Origin: Bacillus haynesii
Lineage (GTDB): Bacteria > Bacillota > Bacilli > Bacillales > Bacillaceae
Length of the DNA: 64,000 bases
Reading direction: 5' to 3'
Assembly (NCBI RefSeq): GCF_001969855.1
Contig: NZ_MRBL01000003.1
Span: 337,979-401,978, forward strand
A program made the position numbers and the translations under genes. The notes below the pieces were generated by a model. The model was not told the origin of the DNA. It searched no databases and saw only the letters and a program-made list of their open reading frames with translations. This document shows positions 1 to 9,183 of the stretch, piece by piece (the first letter of the stretch is position 1; each line of letters starts with the position of its first letter).

Positions 1-117
1 AGATTTAACATCATCTGTTTTCCGCTTCGCTCGGGAAAAGCCGCACGGAAGCAATGCAGCCACCCCGCTCAAGTGTTGAGCAAGGTTTTTGCAACGGGGC
101 TTCCGGAACAATCGTGT
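1..117. other. Left window edge, no gene recognised
   Basis: A short stretch between the window edge and the stop codon of the first gene. I see no open frame with a start and ribosome binding site and no clear U-tailed hairpin. A frame on the plus strand is open from base 2 to a TGA near 87 and could be the tail of a gene that begins outside, but nothing supports it. Confidence 0.3.
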
Positions 118-342
118 TTATTTCTGGTTAAAGATGCGGTTGAGATTGCTCGTGTTGTTGGTGATCGAGGTGATATAGCGGCTTCCGCTTTCCATTTCCT
201 GGTTGCACAGCGGGCATAGAGGGCGATCGCTGCTCGTGAAATTTTTTCTCATCCATCCGTTGCAGTCCTCAGCCGTACATTCCCACGTACTGATATCTTC
301 CTTTGGCAGAGGCTCTTGATTGCGATTGTTGTAGTAAGACAT
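118..342 (-). CDS. YdjO-family cold-inducible small protein
   Basis: A 74-residue hydrophilic protein. It resembles the YdjO family of Bacillus (reported as cold-inducible, function unknown): it begins MSYYNNRNQEPLPKED and has a treble-clef-like zinc site, with Cys pairs in WECTAEDC and PLCPLC about 20 residues apart. I chose the ATG at 342 because AGGAAGTGA lies just upstream; an earlier in-frame start would place that ribosome site inside the coding region. In B. subtilis ydjO lies elsewhere, so this is either a paralog or a moved copy. The gene stands alone, facing away from the next gene. The Cys pattern suggests zinc binding, perhaps to RNA or protein, but no function can be stated. Confidence 0.75.
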   Translation of the reverse strand: MSYYNNRNQEPLPKEDISTWECTAEDCNGWMRKNFTSSDRPLCPLCNQEMESGSRYITSITNNTSNLNRIFNQK

Positions 343-483
343 ATCGTCACTTCCTAACAAGGGTTTTTGGAGTTCATTTAAGAATATTTTGTGAATCTTA
401 AGACATTCTATTCGTCAATTTGTTATTCTATACTGGACAGGTTTATTTAGAGTCCAAGCCCAGTAAAGAAAAGGGGTTCAACC

Positions 484-684
484 ATGGAAAAAATCAACTG
501 CAGAAGCTGCGGCGGGCTTACGCCATACGATTCAAAAGTCTGTGAGGCATGCGGATGCGAAAAACCGCTTCCAAAAGCACAGAAAATTACGGACCGGATT
601 GTCTTGACTGCGGCGGGAGTGGTCGGCATCTTAACAATTGTGCTGATTTTGGGAACGATTTTCTCATATTTGAATATCATATAA
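484..684 (+). CDS. Small zinc-ribbon membrane protein
   Basis: A 66-residue protein of unknown function. Residues 6-25 form a zinc ribbon with two CxxC-type knuckles (CRSCGG and CEACGCE). Residues 38-62 form one hydrophobic membrane segment near the C-terminus, so the zinc ribbon would face the cytoplasm. The start has an AAGGGG ribosome site seven bases upstream. The gene ends in a hairpin shared with yumC, which converges on it. Zinc-ribbon plus single-helix proteins of this kind are common in Bacillus and generally uncharacterised. I cannot assign a B. subtilis ortholog with certainty. Confidence 0.7.
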   Translation: MEKINCRSCGGLTPYDSKVCEACGCEKPLPKAQKITDRIVLTAAGVVGILTIVLILGTIFSYLNII

Positions 685-686
685 TG

Positions 687-713
687 AAAAGGAGCCGGTG
701 TCAGGCTCCTTTT
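687..713. terminator. Bidirectional terminator between the zinc-ribbon gene and yumC
   Basis: Inverted repeat AAAAGGAGCC / GGCTCCTTTT with a 7-base loop. A-rich on the left and T-rich on the right, so it can act on both strands for the two convergent genes. Confidence 0.85.
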
Positions 714-718
714 CATTT

Positions 719-1717
719 TTATTTGTTTTCAAACATGCTAGTAGAGTGCAGCGGCTGCACGCGCGCTTTAGGATCCATGTAAGCTTTTGCATTGTTGACA
801 GCGGTCGGCGCTTCTCCAAATCCGCTCGCAATCAGCTTGACTTTCCCTTCGTATGTGCAGATATCGCCGGCTGCATAGAATCCCTCGATGTTCGTTTCCA
901 TTGTGGACTTGACGACGATCGAATTTTTCTCGATTTCAAGCCCCCAGTTTTTGATTGGTCCGAGAGATGAAACAAAGCCGAAGTTGACGATCACGTCGTC
1001 GACATCGATGATTTCTTTTCTCTCGCCTTTCACTTCCTCGATGACGATCTGTTCAATTCGCTCGCCGCCGATCAGCTCGGTCGGAACAAACGGTGTCAAT
1101 ACATTGACTTTAGAATTGTGCAGGTTTTCGACACTGTGCTCGTGAGCGCGGAATTTATCGCGGCGATGAATAATTGACACCTCTTTTGCGATCGGTTCCA
1201 GCATGAGCGCCCAGTCGACGGCGGAGTCGCCGCCGCCCAATACCGCAACGCGTTTGCCCGCAAATTGATTCAGATCATCTATAAAGTAATGAAGGTTTTC
1301 ATTCTCGTATTGAGCCGCAGATTCAAGCTCGAGCTTTCTCGGCTGGAATGCTCCGTTTCCGGCTGTGATAATCACCGTTTTAGAATAGTGGATTTCTTTG
1401 TTGGTAACGAGCTTGAAAATACCGTCTGCTTGTTTTTCAACGCTTTCGACGGCTTGTTCCAGACAAACGGTCTGATCAAATTTCGCCATTTGCTCTTTTA
1501 AATTGTCGACGAGCTCCTGAGCGCGGATTTTAGGGAACCCGGCTACATCGTATATGTATTTTTCGGGATACAAAGCGGACAGCTGACCGCCGAGCTGCGG
1601 CAGGCTTTCGATCATTTTGACGCTCGCTTGCCGCATTCCGCCGTAAAATGCGGTAAACAAGCCGACAGGGCCGCCCCCGATAATTGTGATGTCATATACT
1701 TTTGAGTCTTCACGCAT
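719..1717 (-). CDS. yumC: Ferredoxin/flavodoxin-NADP reductase (YumC type)
   Basis: A 332-residue FAD flavoenzyme of the thioredoxin-reductase-like ferredoxin-NADP reductase class; B. subtilis YumC is the type example and passes electrons from NADPH to ferredoxins or flavodoxins. An N-terminal FAD-binding Rossmann site is visible (GGGPVG, residues 13-18), a second dinucleotide site for NADPH near residue 160 (GGGDSA), and the C-terminal AAGD motif that closes on FAD. The CxxC redox pair of true thioredoxin reductases is absent, as expected for this class. Length and start agree with B. subtilis YumC. A GGGGG ribosome site precedes the ATG by ten bases. Monocistronic, ending in the shared hairpin at 687-713. 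Confidence 0.95.
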   Translation of the reverse strand: MREDSKVYDITIIGGGPVGLFTAFYGGMRQASVKMIESLPQLGGQLSALYPEKYIYDVAGFPKIRAQELVDNLKEQMAKFDQTVCLEQAVESVEKQADGIFKLVTNKEIHYSKTVIITAGNGAFQPRKLELESAAQYENENLHYFIDDLNQFAGKRVAVLGGGDSAVDWALMLEPIAKEVSIIHRRDKFRAHEHSVENLHNSKVNVLTPFVPTELIGGERIEQIVIEEVKGERKEIIDVDDVIVNFGFVSSLGPIKNWGLEIEKNSIVVKSTMETNIEGFYAAGDICTYEGKVKLIASGFGEAPTAVNNAKAYMDPKARVQPLHSTSMFENK

Positions 1718-1751
1718 GAAAATAATGCCCCCTAAATGAAAATTGTTCTTA

Positions 1752-1760
1752 ATTATATCA
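1752..1760 (-). promoter_or_regulatory. Extended -10 promoter candidate for yumC
   Basis: On the minus strand TGATATAAT reads as an extended -10 element (TGn plus TATAAT). No good -35 hexamer is visible 17 bases upstream, which is tolerable for an extended -10 promoter. It lies about 35 bases before the yumC start. Confidence 0.5.
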
Positions 1761-1834
1761 TATCACATAAAATAAATACGAGCGCGCCTGTTTTTTTAGG
1801 AGCGGAAAATAATACCGTCCAAGCATATTTAACC

Positions 1835-1863
1835 TTGAAAAAGCAAATGCAAGCGGCTATGAT
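1835..1863 (+). promoter_or_regulatory. SigA-type promoter of yumB
   Basis: TTGAAA and TATGAT separated by exactly 17 bases. Transcription would start near 1870, leaving an untranslated leader of about 190 bases that contains the alternative hairpins at 1977-2026. Confidence 0.7.
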
Positions 1864-1976
1864 GTAGTTGTGAACAATTTGTTAACGATTCGTGAATATT
1901 TTTCGTCGCACAGCCGAAGAACATTCCGTTGCTCGGCAAACTAAAGTGAAGGGTTTCACAAACTTTTTTTCATAAA

Positions 1977-2026
1977 AAGCCGGAAGCCGGCAGAAGATAA
2001 CCCAAAGGCTATTTTTAATCCGGCTT
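1977..2026 (+). other. Leader hairpins upstream of yumB
   Basis: Two tandem copies of AAGCCGG (1977-1983 and 1984-1990) can each pair with a single CCGGCTT (2020-2026), and an inner AAGCC/GGCT pairing is also possible. The element ends about 18 bases before the yumB ribosome site. It is not a riboswitch class that I recognise. Confidence 0.4.
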
Positions 2027-2061
2027 AGCAGTAAAATACAGAAAAGGTGGATGTGATTCCG

Positions 2062-3273
2062 TTGAATAAGCCAAAAGTAGTAGTATTAGGTGCAGGTTAT
2101 GGTGGTTTAATGACCGTTACGAGACTTGTTAAAAAAATCGGCATCAATGAAGCGGATATTACGCTTGTCAACAAGCACAATTACCATTATGAGACAACCT
2201 GGATGCACGAGGCGAGCGCAGGTACGCTTCATCATGACAGATGCCGCTATCAGATTAAAGACGTTATCAATACATCCCGTGTCAATTTCGTTCAGGATAC
2301 GGTAAAGAAAATCGATAAAGAAGGAAAGAAAGTCGTCCTTGAAACCGGCGAGCTTAGTTACGACTATCTTGTCGTGGCGCTGGGGTCCGTCCCTGAAACT
2401 TTCGGAATTTCGGGATTGAAAGAGCATGCTTTCTCTATTTCAAACATTAATTCGTCCCGGCAGCTTCGCGAGCACATTGAATATCAGTTTGCGACGTATA
2501 ACACAGAAGCCGAGAAGCGCCCGGAACGCCTGACGATCGTTGTCGGGGGAGCTGGTTTTACCGGCATTGAATTTTTGGGTGAACTGGGCAACCGCATTCC
2601 TGAGCTGTGCCGCGAATACGATATCGACCGCCAGCAGGTTCGTTTAATATGCGTGGAAGCCGCGCCGTCTGTTCTGCCGGGCTTTGAACCGGAGCTTGTC
2701 GATTATGCGGTCAACTACCTCGAAGGAAAAGGCGTTGAATTCAAAATCGGCACGGCCGTAAAAGAATGCACGCCTGACGGAATCATCGTCGGAAAAGACG
2801 ATCAGAACGAAGAAATAAAAGCAGGCACTGTCGTATGGGCCGCAGGTGTCCGCGGCAACCCGATCATTGAAGAATCCGGCTTTGAAAACATGCGCGGCCG
2901 TGTGAAGGTAAAACCTGATCTGCGCGTTGAAGGCCATGATGATATATTTGTTATCGGAGACTGCTCACTGATCATAAATGAAGAAACCGAAAGGCCTTAT
3001 CCGCCGACTGCGCAGATTTCCATGCAGCAGGGCGAAACGTGCGCAAACAATCTGGCCGCACTGATTCACGGTAAAGAAACGGAAACGTTCTCATTCGATA
3101 ATAAAGGCTCTGTCGCTTCTCTCGGCGAACATGATGCAATCGGCGTCGCATTCGGCAGAAAGATGACAGGAACGACGGCATCCATGATGAAAAAAATCAT
3201 CGACAACCGCTCGCTGTTCATGATCGGCGGGCCGGGACTTGTTCTGAAAAAAGGCAAGTTTAAATTTTTCTAA
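2062..3273 (+). CDS. yumB: Type II NADH dehydrogenase-like flavoprotein (YumB)
   Basis: A 403-residue NDH-2 family FAD oxidoreductase; members oxidise NADH and reduce quinones or another acceptor at the membrane face. The N-terminal FAD site GAGYGG is at residues 10-15, the NADH-binding GGAGFTG lies near residue 165, and a C-terminal FAD motif IGDCS follows. The C-terminal part is amphipathic, as in membrane-associated NDH-2 enzymes. I chose the TTG at 2062 because it gives the family N-terminus [10 protein letters not shown] and has AAGGTGG eleven bases upstream; a GTG at 2047 overlaps that ribosome site. In B. subtilis Ndh is the main respiratory NDH-2 and YumB is a paralog of less certain role. 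Confidence 0.9.
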   Translation: MNKPKVVVLGAGYGGLMTVTRLVKKIGINEADITLVNKHNYHYETTWMHEASAGTLHHDRCRYQIKDVINTSRVNFVQDTVKKIDKEGKKVVLETGELSYDYLVVALGSVPETFGISGLKEHAFSISNINSSRQLREHIEYQFATYNTEAEKRPERLTIVVGGAGFTGIEFLGELGNRIPELCREYDIDRQQVRLICVEAAPSVLPGFEPELVDYAVNYLEGKGVEFKIGTAVKECTPDGIIVGKDDQNEEIKAGTVVWAAGVRGNPIIEESGFENMRGRVKVKPDLRVEGHDDIFVIGDCSLIINEETERPYPPTAQISMQQGETCANNLAALIHGKETETFSFDNKGSVASLGEHDAIGVAFGRKMTGTTASMMKKIIDNRSLFMIGGPGLVLKKGKFKFF

Positions 3274-3281
3274 TCCGAACC

Positions 3282-3312
3282 AAAGCCTGCAGCGGAAGCT
3301 GCGGGCTTTTTA
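3282..3312 (+). terminator. Terminator of yumB
   Basis: A 12-base stem with GGAA loop (arms starting AAAGCC and ending GGCTTT) followed by a T run. Confidence 0.85.
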
Positions 3313-3361
3313 TTCGGGCTTAAAACTTCAAAAACGAAAGAAAAAGGAAGAAAGCTTCGCT

Positions 3362-3375
3362 TTTAAGCGCTTACA
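3362..3375 (+). promoter_or_regulatory. cre-like CcpA site upstream of yuiA
   Basis: TTTAAGCGCTTACA matches the catabolite-responsive element consensus TGWAANCGNTNWCA at 13 of 14 positions (T instead of G at position 2). It lies about 85 bases before the yuiA start, close to a TTGACA at about 3409. Confidence 0.4.
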
Positions 3376-3461
3376 TCAAATGATCTGTTATATTTTCTGA
3401 CTTTATCATTGACAGTGTTCATGATATATTATCAGAAAATTAAGAAAAAGGTGTGTATCTG

Positions 3462-3590
3462 ATGAAGACTACGTCAACCCATCGCCTTGAATCAACTTGT
3501 ACATTCTGTTCAGGAAAAGGCTATTTTCAGCTTCTGCTCGGCGGTTCGGAAACGTGCAGCAACTGCAAGGGAACAGGAAAAGACCGCTGA
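3462..3590 (+). CDS. yuiA: YuiA small zinc-finger protein
   Basis: A 42-residue protein, too short for most gene finders. It carries two Cys knuckles of the DnaJ central-domain type, CTFCSGKGY and CSNCKGTGK, spaced about 15 residues apart with a GG turn between them, which together make one zinc site. The ATG at 3462 is preceded by AAAAAGGTG. The position directly before yuiB and the Cys pattern match B. subtilis YuiA. DnaJ-type fingers of this size often bind unfolded protein or RNA, but YuiA's function is unknown. Confidence 0.8.
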   Translation: MKTTSTHRLESTCTFCSGKGYFQLLLGGSETCSNCKGTGKDR

Positions 3591-3655
3591 TCACAGCTTT
3601 CCAATGATTGACTCAAGTTCCTTCCCCAATGTACACTAAAAGAGGTGAATTGGGG

Positions 3656-3985
3656 GTGGAGGCTTTGATTAGTTTACCAGTTGTCATCATTTCAGTTGTC
3701 TTATTTTTCGTCCTGTTTTTCGGCATTGGTTTTCTGCTGAATATGCTGCTCAGGATGTCATGGATCATGGCTGTCATTTATCCAATTGTATGCCTTTTCA
3801 TTGTGAATAAAGAAAAGCTGATTCGCTATGTAGAGGCGCCGGGAGAGGCATTTTCCGGCCTTTTTGACAGAGTGGCTTCTTTGGCTGCTGCCGATATCAT
3901 CATTTTAGCCAGCGGAATGGCCGGAGCCCTGTTGTCGGGTGTTACGATCAAAGCGTTGCGAAAAAGGGGATATCAAATGTTTTAA
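3656..3985 (+). CDS. yuiB: YuiB membrane protein
   Basis: A 109-residue integral membrane protein of unknown function with three hydrophobic stretches: about residues 4-30, 33-50 and 78-100. I chose the GTG at 3656 because AAGAGGTG sits eight bases upstream; the longer in-frame TTG at 3608 has no ribosome site. It follows yuiA by 65 bases and precedes yuiC, matching the B. subtilis order. Nothing in the sequence suggests catalytic activity. Confidence 0.75.
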   Translation: MEALISLPVVIISVVLFFVLFFGIGFLLNMLLRMSWIMAVIYPIVCLFIVNKEKLIRYVEAPGEAFSGLFDRVASLAAADIIILASGMAGALLSGVTIKALRKRGYQMF

Positions 3986-4109
3986 GCCTTCTTCTTCAAG
4001 GGAGAGGGTTTTTTGAGTTTAATTTTTTCACTTTTCTTAAAACTTTTCTGCCATCTGAATATTTCTTTTTCTACTTGGAAACAACTAGATGGTGAGAGGA
4101 GTGGAAGAA

Positions 4110-4784
4110 TTGAGAAAAGTGATGACAATGTTCCGGCGTTTCTTGATGACAGTTTTGTTTGTCCTTGCCTTTATGACGACCTTCTTTGCCGTTTCAGGTG
4201 TGGAAGCACAGGATATATCAAGCTGGGCAAAAGAACGCGATCTGTCCTTGAAACAGCTGATGCTCACCTTTAAATCACTTCCGGAAGAAAAAGTGGAAAA
4301 GACGTCTCTGTCTGCCGCAGAACAGATTAAAAACAAACCGAAATCGCTTGAAGATGCATTTGACTGGAGCAGGTATCCGAAGCAAAAAGTCACCGCGACC
4401 GGATATACAGCAGGAGCTGAATCGACGGGAAAACAGCCACATCATCCCGATTACGGGATTACATATTCGGGAGTCAAAGTAAAAAGAGATTTATATTCTA
4501 CCGTTGCAGCCGACCCGTCGGTCTTTCCGATCGGCACGATATTGTTCATACCGGACTACGGCTATGGCGTTGTTGCGGATACCGGATCAGCCATTAAAGG
4601 GAACAGGCTCGATTTGTACTATGAGACGGTTGAGGATGTTTATAAAGAATGGGGCAAAAAAACACTTGATGTTTATGTCATTAAAAAAGGAAACGGCACC
4701 ATTACCGAAAAGGATCTCCTGAAGCTGAATGAAAATAAATCGATGCAAGTATTCAGACAAAAATATAAAATGGCGAAAGAATAA
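4110..4784 (+). CDS. yuiC: 3D-domain lytic transglycosylase YuiC
   Basis: A 224-residue exported protein. Residues 1-33 form a signal peptide or anchor (basic start, hydrophobic core, VEA-Q junction). The C-terminal part (about 95-200) is the 3D domain, named for three Asp residues, with the minimal MltA-like double-psi barrel fold; DTG and RLDLYY supply two of the acidic residues. B. subtilis YuiC was characterised as a small lytic transglycosylase of the stationary-phase survival (Sps) group, related to resuscitation-promoting factors, which cut peptidoglycan to 1,6-anhydro-muropeptides. The TTG start is supported by GAGAGGAG nine bases upstream. A GTG overlapping that site is an alternative. 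Confidence 0.85.
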   Translation: MRKVMTMFRRFLMTVLFVLAFMTTFFAVSGVEAQDISSWAKERDLSLKQLMLTFKSLPEEKVEKTSLSAAEQIKNKPKSLEDAFDWSRYPKQKVTATGYTAGAESTGKQPHHPDYGITYSGVKVKRDLYSTVAADPSVFPIGTILFIPDYGYGVVADTGSAIKGNRLDLYYETVEDVYKEWGKKTLDVYVIKKGNGTITEKDLLKLNENKSMQVFRQKYKMAKE

Positions 4785-4788
4785 GAAA

Positions 4789-4825
4789 AAACGTTTAAGA
4801 CGCACAGGTCTTAAACGTTTTTTTG
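4789..4825. terminator. Bidirectional terminator yuiC/yuiD
   Basis: A perfect 13-base stem (AAACGTTTAAGAC and complement) with a 6-base loop, A-rich before and T-rich after. It serves convergent yuiC and yuiD. Confidence 0.9.
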
Positions 4826-4827
4826 CT

Positions 4828-5304
4828 TTACATTAATAAATAATCGAGAAGCAGCGTCAGGGCAATGCCGGTCAAACCGCCGAAAAACACTTCAATCGGC
4901 TGATGGCCGAGCAGTTCCTTCAGCTTCTTCTGTTTTTCTTCCTGATGGCTTTTAGGGAAATCCTTCGCTTCGTTGACAAAGCGGTTAAAATCGCGGACAA
5001 GCCGGTTGATCACTGTTGCTTGTTCTCCGGCATGTCTTCTCACACCGGTTGCATCAAACATCGTAATAACGGCAAATATTGCGGAAACGGCGAACAAAGA
5101 AGAATCCATCCCGTGATCAAGAGCTACACCGGTTGAGAGCGCAGTAACGGCTGCTGAGTGTGAACTCGGCATTCCGCCCGTGCTTGTGATGAGCCGCCAA
5201 TCCCATTTTTTCGAGACGACAAAGTAAATGGGAACCTTGATAAACTGAGCGAAAAAGATCGCGGCAAAGCTCGCCAGCAAAGGAAAATTTGTGAGGATTT
5301 CCAT
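4828..5304 (-). CDS. yuiD: YuiD, divergent PAP2-like membrane protein
   Basis: A 158-residue membrane protein of the DUF212 / divergent PAP2 family, related to acid phosphatases and haloperoxidases. The phosphatase-like motif GGMPSSHSA (residues 44-52) and a later RRHAGEQA resemble the SGH and RxxxxxxD parts of PAP2 enzymes. Four or five membrane helices are likely. The ATG at 5304 gives the family N-terminus MEILTNFP; an upstream ATG directly abuts the AAAGGA ribosome site and is unlikely. Its substrate is unknown; family members are guessed to act on lipid phosphates or undecaprenyl diphosphate. Confidence 0.85.
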   Translation of the reverse strand: MEILTNFPLLASFAAIFFAQFIKVPIYFVVSKKWDWRLITSTGGMPSSHSAAVTALSTGVALDHGMDSSLFAVSAIFAVITMFDATGVRRHAGEQATVINRLVRDFNRFVNEAKDFPKSHQEEKQKKLKELLGHQPIEVFFGGLTGIALTLLLDYLLM

Positions 5305-5469
5305 TTTGCAGAACATCCTTTCTATAAAGAAAATAGAGATGAATTCAGAAAAGCACGCAGTTATTTGCTAAAATATATAATATGAAACCCCATCGGGAAA
5401 AAATGTTTTTCCTATTATAACATTGTTGTTTCAATTTTACTCACTTTGCTGATAAGGAGCTGTGAACGC

Positions 5470-6960
5470 ATGTTTTATGCCTTTAAAGATTTCGAAAAAA
5501 AAGAAACGCTTTTAATCGGACTGTTTAAAAAAAGCCGGCTGTACGGGAAGGCGGAAGAAATCGACCGCCTTTTAGACGGCCAGCTTTCTCAGCTGCTGAA
5601 AGACGGGGATGTATCTTCCAAAAAAGCGAAAGTGTCTAAAATATTTACCCCTTCCCTTCAGGGAGTCAAACGCATTTATATCGTCGGATTGGGCCGTGAA
5701 GCGGAATTTACCTTCGAGGATGCGAAGCAGTGCTTTGCCGAAGCTGTTCAGCTGATTCACAAAGATCGAAAGCAGGAGTTAACCGTCATGCTCGACAGCT
5801 TCGTATCTGAAGAGGTCCCAGCCGCTGACGCCGCACATGCATTGGCTGAATCGTGCATGCTGTCATGCTATGAAGTGCAGGATTACAAGCACAGATCAAA
5901 TGTGCCTGATCAATGTCTGCAAAGCGTCTATGTTTTGACAGACCATGACCTGAAGGAAATTCAGGCGAGTCTGCACGTCGGGCAGGTGTACGGAAATGCG
6001 ACGAATTCGGCGAGAACCCTCGTAAACATGCCGGGAAACATGCTGACAGCGGCGGATCTCGCATCATACGCCGCTGAATTGGCAGCAAAATACGAATTTG
6101 AATGTGAAATTCTTGAAAAGGCTGAAATGGAAGAGCTCGGGATGGGCGGTCTCCTCGCGGTCAACCAAGGATCAGAAGAGCCGCCGAAAATGATCGTCTT
6201 AAAATATCAGGGAAAAGAAACATGGGATGATGTCATCGGTTTAGTCGGCAAAGGGATCACGTTTGATACCGGCGGCTATTCGATTAAGACGAAGAGCGGG
6301 ATTGTCGGCATGAAGTCCGATATGGGCGGAGCCGCCAGCGTTTTGGGAGCGATGGAAGCGATCGGCGAATTGAGACCGGAACAAAACGTGCTTGCCGTGA
6401 TCCCGTCGACTGATAACATGATTTCGGGAAGCGCAATGAAGCCGGACGACGTCATCGTTTCCTTGAGCGGCAAGACGATTGAGATCTTGAATACAGACGC
6501 CGAAGGAAGATTGGCCCTCGCTGACGGACTGACATATGCGAAGCACCACGGAGCTTCCGTGTTGATCGATGTCGCGACACTGACCGGAGGTGTTGTCGTA
6601 GCTCTGGGAACGGAAACGACGGGAGCGATGACAAATCTTGATCCGCTTTATCAGCAGGTGAGACAGGCGGCTGAAGAAGCGGGAGAAGCGATTTGGCAGC
6701 TTCCGATTACAGAAAAAGATAAAAAAAGAGTGAAAAACAGCCAAATGGCCGATCTTAACAACTCGCCGGGCAGGGAAGGCCATGCGATTATGGCCGGAAC
6801 GTTCCTCGGCGAATTCGCCGAGCAGACGCCATGGGTTCACCTTGACATCGCCGGAACGGCAACGACAGCTCAAAGCTCATGCTTTGGACCGAAAGGCGGA
6901 ACGGGCGTGATGGTGAGAACGCTTGTCACGTTTGTCGAGCGGTTTTCGGGAAATTTGTAG
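5470..6960 (+). CDS. pepA: Leucyl aminopeptidase PepA (family M17)
   Basis: A 496-residue cytosolic aminopeptidase that removes N-terminal residues from peptides using two divalent metals. The M17 signature NTDAEGRL is at residues 341-348. The metal ligand and catalytic Lys region ([14 protein letters not shown]) and the conserved Arg in the signature are present. The variable N-terminal domain (1-165) and catalytic C-terminal domain have the usual sizes. The ATG at 5470 has AAGGAG ten bases upstream. B. subtilis calls it yuiE/pepA. It is monocistronic, transcribed away from yuiD and closed by its own terminator. Confidence 0.95.
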   Translation: MFYAFKDFEKKETLLIGLFKKSRLYGKAEEIDRLLDGQLSQLLKDGDVSSKKAKVSKIFTPSLQGVKRIYIVGLGREAEFTFEDAKQCFAEAVQLIHKDRKQELTVMLDSFVSEEVPAADAAHALAESCMLSCYEVQDYKHRSNVPDQCLQSVYVLTDHDLKEIQASLHVGQVYGNATNSARTLVNMPGNMLTAADLASYAAELAAKYEFECEILEKAEMEELGMGGLLAVNQGSEEPPKMIVLKYQGKETWDDVIGLVGKGITFDTGGYSIKTKSGIVGMKSDMGGAASVLGAMEAIGELRPEQNVLAVIPSTDNMISGSAMKPDDVIVSLSGKTIEILNTDAEGRLALADGLTYAKHHGASVLIDVATLTGGVVVALGTETTGAMTNLDPLYQQVRQAAEEAGEAIWQLPITEKDKKRVKNSQMADLNNSPGREGHAIMAGTFLGEFAEQTPWVHLDIAGTATTAQSSCFGPKGGTGVMVRTLVTFVERFSGNL

Positions 6961-6966
6961 GCTTTC

Positions 6967-6994
6967 ATCCCCTTTGCTAGAAGGGGATTTTTTT
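6967..6994 (+). terminator. Terminator of pepA
   Basis: An 8-base stem ATCCCCTT / AAGGGGAT with a 6-base loop, then seven T. Confidence 0.85.
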
Positions 6995-7017
6995 ATGGAG
7001 AAAACGCAGATGTTTCA

Positions 7018-7047
7018 TTGACGCATTCACAAAACATGTGGTAATAT
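7018..7047 (+). promoter_or_regulatory. SigA-type promoter of yuiF
   Basis: TTGACG and TAATAT separated by 18 bases, about 65 bases before the yuiF start. Confidence 0.6.
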
Positions 7048-7111
7048 ACGTTCATTACTTTAATTATCTACTACATTAGCAAACTAAAGTGTTTGTTCGG
7101 AGGTTTCAAAT

Positions 7112-8440
7112 ATGAATGCAGTTGTGATTGCTGTTATTGTCATGCTTATATTAAGCCTGCTGCGGGTCAATGTTGTTCTTGCCTTGATTGTGGGCGCTCT
7201 TGCCGGCGGTCTGACGGGCGGGCTCGGTCTCGGCCAGACGGTCAACGTATTTACGGAAGGACTAGGAGGCAACGCAACCGTCGCCGTCAGCTACGCGCTC
7301 CTTGGTGCATTTGCGGTCGCTTTAACGAAAACGGGTCTTCCGGATGCCATGGTTGAAGCTGCTGTCAAGCTGATCGGCAAAGAAGGCGATACAAGGCGCA
7401 AAACCCTTTCAAAAGCGCTGATCGTCTTCGTGATTTTAATCATTTCTTGTATGTCTCAAAATGTCGTTCCGGTTCATATCGCATTTATTCCTGTTTTAAT
7501 TCCGCCTTTATTGAAAATTTTGAATGAGCTGCAAGTGGATCGCCGTCTGATTGCGTGTGCGATGACATTCGGATTGACAGCTCCGTATGTTCTGCTTCCC
7601 GTCGGCTTCGGCCAGATTTTCCAGGGGATTTTGAAAGATAATATGAAAGACGCCGGTCTTTCGGTCACATTGGCTGATATTCCAATCGCCATGATCATCC
7701 CGATCGCGGGAATGATGGCCGGTTTGGCTGTTGCTGCTTTTGTGTACCGCAAACCGCGCACGTACGAAATGAAGGAAATCGCCGGTCAAAAATCGGCGGC
7801 CTATACGAAGAAAAGCCTTTCGATTGCCGTTTTGGCCATCGCTGTCTCATTAAGCGTACAGCTTTATTTGTCTCAGAGTTTGGATGTCGACGGAATGATC
7901 TTCGGCGCGCTCAGCGGTTTGGCGGTCTTGTTTTTAAGCGGAGCGATGAAACGCGGCGAAGCGGACGAATTGATCACGAACGGCATGAACATGATGGCGT
8001 TTATCGGATTTGTGATGCTGGCCGCAGCCGGTTTTGCCAATGTGCTTGAAAAAACGGGCGATGTCAAAGCGCTTGTTGAAGCGTCAACAGGTTTCATCAG
8101 CAATAATCAGGTGATCGGCGCATTGCTGATGCTGGTTGTCGGCTTATTGATCACAATGGGGATCGGTTCATCATTTGCGACGATTCCGATTATCGCAACG
8201 ATATTTGTTCCGCTTTGCATGCAGCTTGGCTTCAGCCCGATGGCGACAATCGCCATTATCGGGACGGCGGCGGCTCTCGGAGACGCCGGTTCACCTGCGA
8301 GCGACAGTACGCTTGGCCCGACATCCGGCTTAAATGCAGACGGACAGCACCACCACATTTGGGACACCTGTGTTCCGACATTCATCTTCTATAATATTCC
8401 GCTGATTTTGTTCGGCTGGATCGCGGCGATTGTTCTTTAA
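7112..8440 (+). CDS. yuiF: YuiF, Na+/H+ antiporter-family permease
   Basis: A 442-residue polytopic membrane protein with about 11-12 helices of the NhaC/ArsB-like ion transporter superfamily, close to B. subtilis YuiF, often annotated as an amino acid or sodium/proton transporter. A pair of conserved loops in the second half, one with GIGSSFATIP and one with GDAGSPASDSTLGPT, is typical of the re-entrant hairpins in this family. GGAGG precedes the ATG by seven bases. It has its own promoter and terminator. The substrate is not proven. Confidence 0.85.
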   Translation: MNAVVIAVIVMLILSLLRVNVVLALIVGALAGGLTGGLGLGQTVNVFTEGLGGNATVAVSYALLGAFAVALTKTGLPDAMVEAAVKLIGKEGDTRRKTLSKALIVFVILIISCMSQNVVPVHIAFIPVLIPPLLKILNELQVDRRLIACAMTFGLTAPYVLLPVGFGQIFQGILKDNMKDAGLSVTLADIPIAMIIPIAGMMAGLAVAAFVYRKPRTYEMKEIAGQKSAAYTKKSLSIAVLAIAVSLSVQLYLSQSLDVDGMIFGALSGLAVLFLSGAMKRGEADELITNGMNMMAFIGFVMLAAAGFANVLEKTGDVKALVEASTGFISNNQVIGALLMLVVGLLITMGIGSSFATIPIIATIFVPLCMQLGFSPMATIAIIGTAAALGDAGSPASDSTLGPTSGLNADGQHHHIWDTCVPTFIFYNIPLILFGWIAAIVL

Positions 8441-8474
8441 AAAAATTCCCCTCGTTTTGAGGGGAATTTTTTTC
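8441..8474. terminator. Bidirectional terminator yuiF/bioY
   Basis: A 13-base stem AAAAATTCCCCTC / GAGGGGAATTTTT with a 5-base loop; A and T runs on both sides. Confidence 0.9.
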
Positions 8475-8520
8475 TATGTTTGTTAAAATAAAAAGAGAAC
8501 CGTACCACCTGCTCTCTTGA

Positions 8521-9117
8521 TTAAAAAGTCGGGTTTCTTCTGAAGCCGGCGCCTTTTTGAACCGCCCGGAAAACCTTTGAGGCGAGCGCGGCGAGCAGAA
8601 CGGAGAATGCCAAGTCTTTCACGAAGAACCAGGCCATCATCTTCCAAACGGCTGAATATGACAACGGTGTATTGAGCCAAGTGGAAAAAGCGAAATACGT
8701 ATAGTTGACGCCGATCAGATAAATGATCAGCGTACCGATCAATGAAGCTGTGAAAAAGTGGCCTGTTTTCGGTTTTGATATTTTGTCCGTGATCCAGCCC
8801 GCGGCATAGGCGGCAGGAATATAGGATAGAATAAAGCCGGCGCTTCCTTTGAAAAGAACGGAAATACCGCCAGAAAAAGAAGCGAACACAGGAGCGCCTA
8901 TAAAGCCGACTAACGCATAGACGATCATGGACAGCGCACCTAATTTGCGGCCGAGCAGAAGCCCGGCAAGCAGACAGAAGAAAGGCTGCATCGTAAGCGG
9001 AATACCGCCGATTTGCAGAAACGGGGCAAACGAAGTGATATTAGCGCCGATCCCCATCAGGGCGGCAAACATTCCGACAAGCGCCATATCAGCGGCGCGA
9101 AGTTTCTTTTTATTCAT
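8521..9117 (-). CDS. bioY: BioY, biotin ECF transporter S component
   Basis: A 198-residue membrane protein (B. subtilis YuiG) that binds biotin and takes it up together with the shared energy-coupling-factor module. About six helices are present. Family marks include GGIPLTMQPF, in the loop known to contribute to biotin binding, and a GxVG-type segment in helix 3. The ATG at 9117 has GAGGAGG nine bases upstream. The promoter lies inside a BirA operator (9176-9208), so transcription should fall when biotin is plentiful, as known for yuiG in B. subtilis. Confidence 0.92.
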   Translation of the reverse strand: MNKKKLRAADMALVGMFAALMGIGANITSFAPFLQIGGIPLTMQPFFCLLAGLLLGRKLGALSMIVYALVGFIGAPVFASFSGGISVLFKGSAGFILSYIPAAYAAGWITDKISKPKTGHFFTASLIGTLIIYLIGVNYTYFAFSTWLNTPLSYSAVWKMMAWFFVKDLAFSVLLAALASKVFRAVQKGAGFRRNPTF

Positions 9118-9153
9118 GAGCTTTGTTCCTCCTCGGTGATTCAACACAACTTT

Positions 9154-9183
9154 ATCGTAAGAGATCACAAAATAGTTTGTCAA
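9154..9183 (-). promoter_or_regulatory. Promoter of bioY
   Basis: Minus strand TTGACA (9178-9183) and TACGAT (9154-9159) with 18 bases between. The -35 hexamer overlaps one half of the BirA operator. Confidence 0.75.

Noticed and set aside
1869..1900. TTGTGAA just after the yumB -10, like half a Rex site
   Set aside because: The second half TTCACAA is not found at the right distance, so a Rex operator cannot be supported.
4013..4109. Frame beginning before yuiC
   Set aside because: It runs out of frame over yuiC and has no relation to a known protein.
6241..6873. 210-codon open frame antisense to pepA
   Set aside because: Same reasoning: antisense shadow of a conserved enzyme gene with no start signal.
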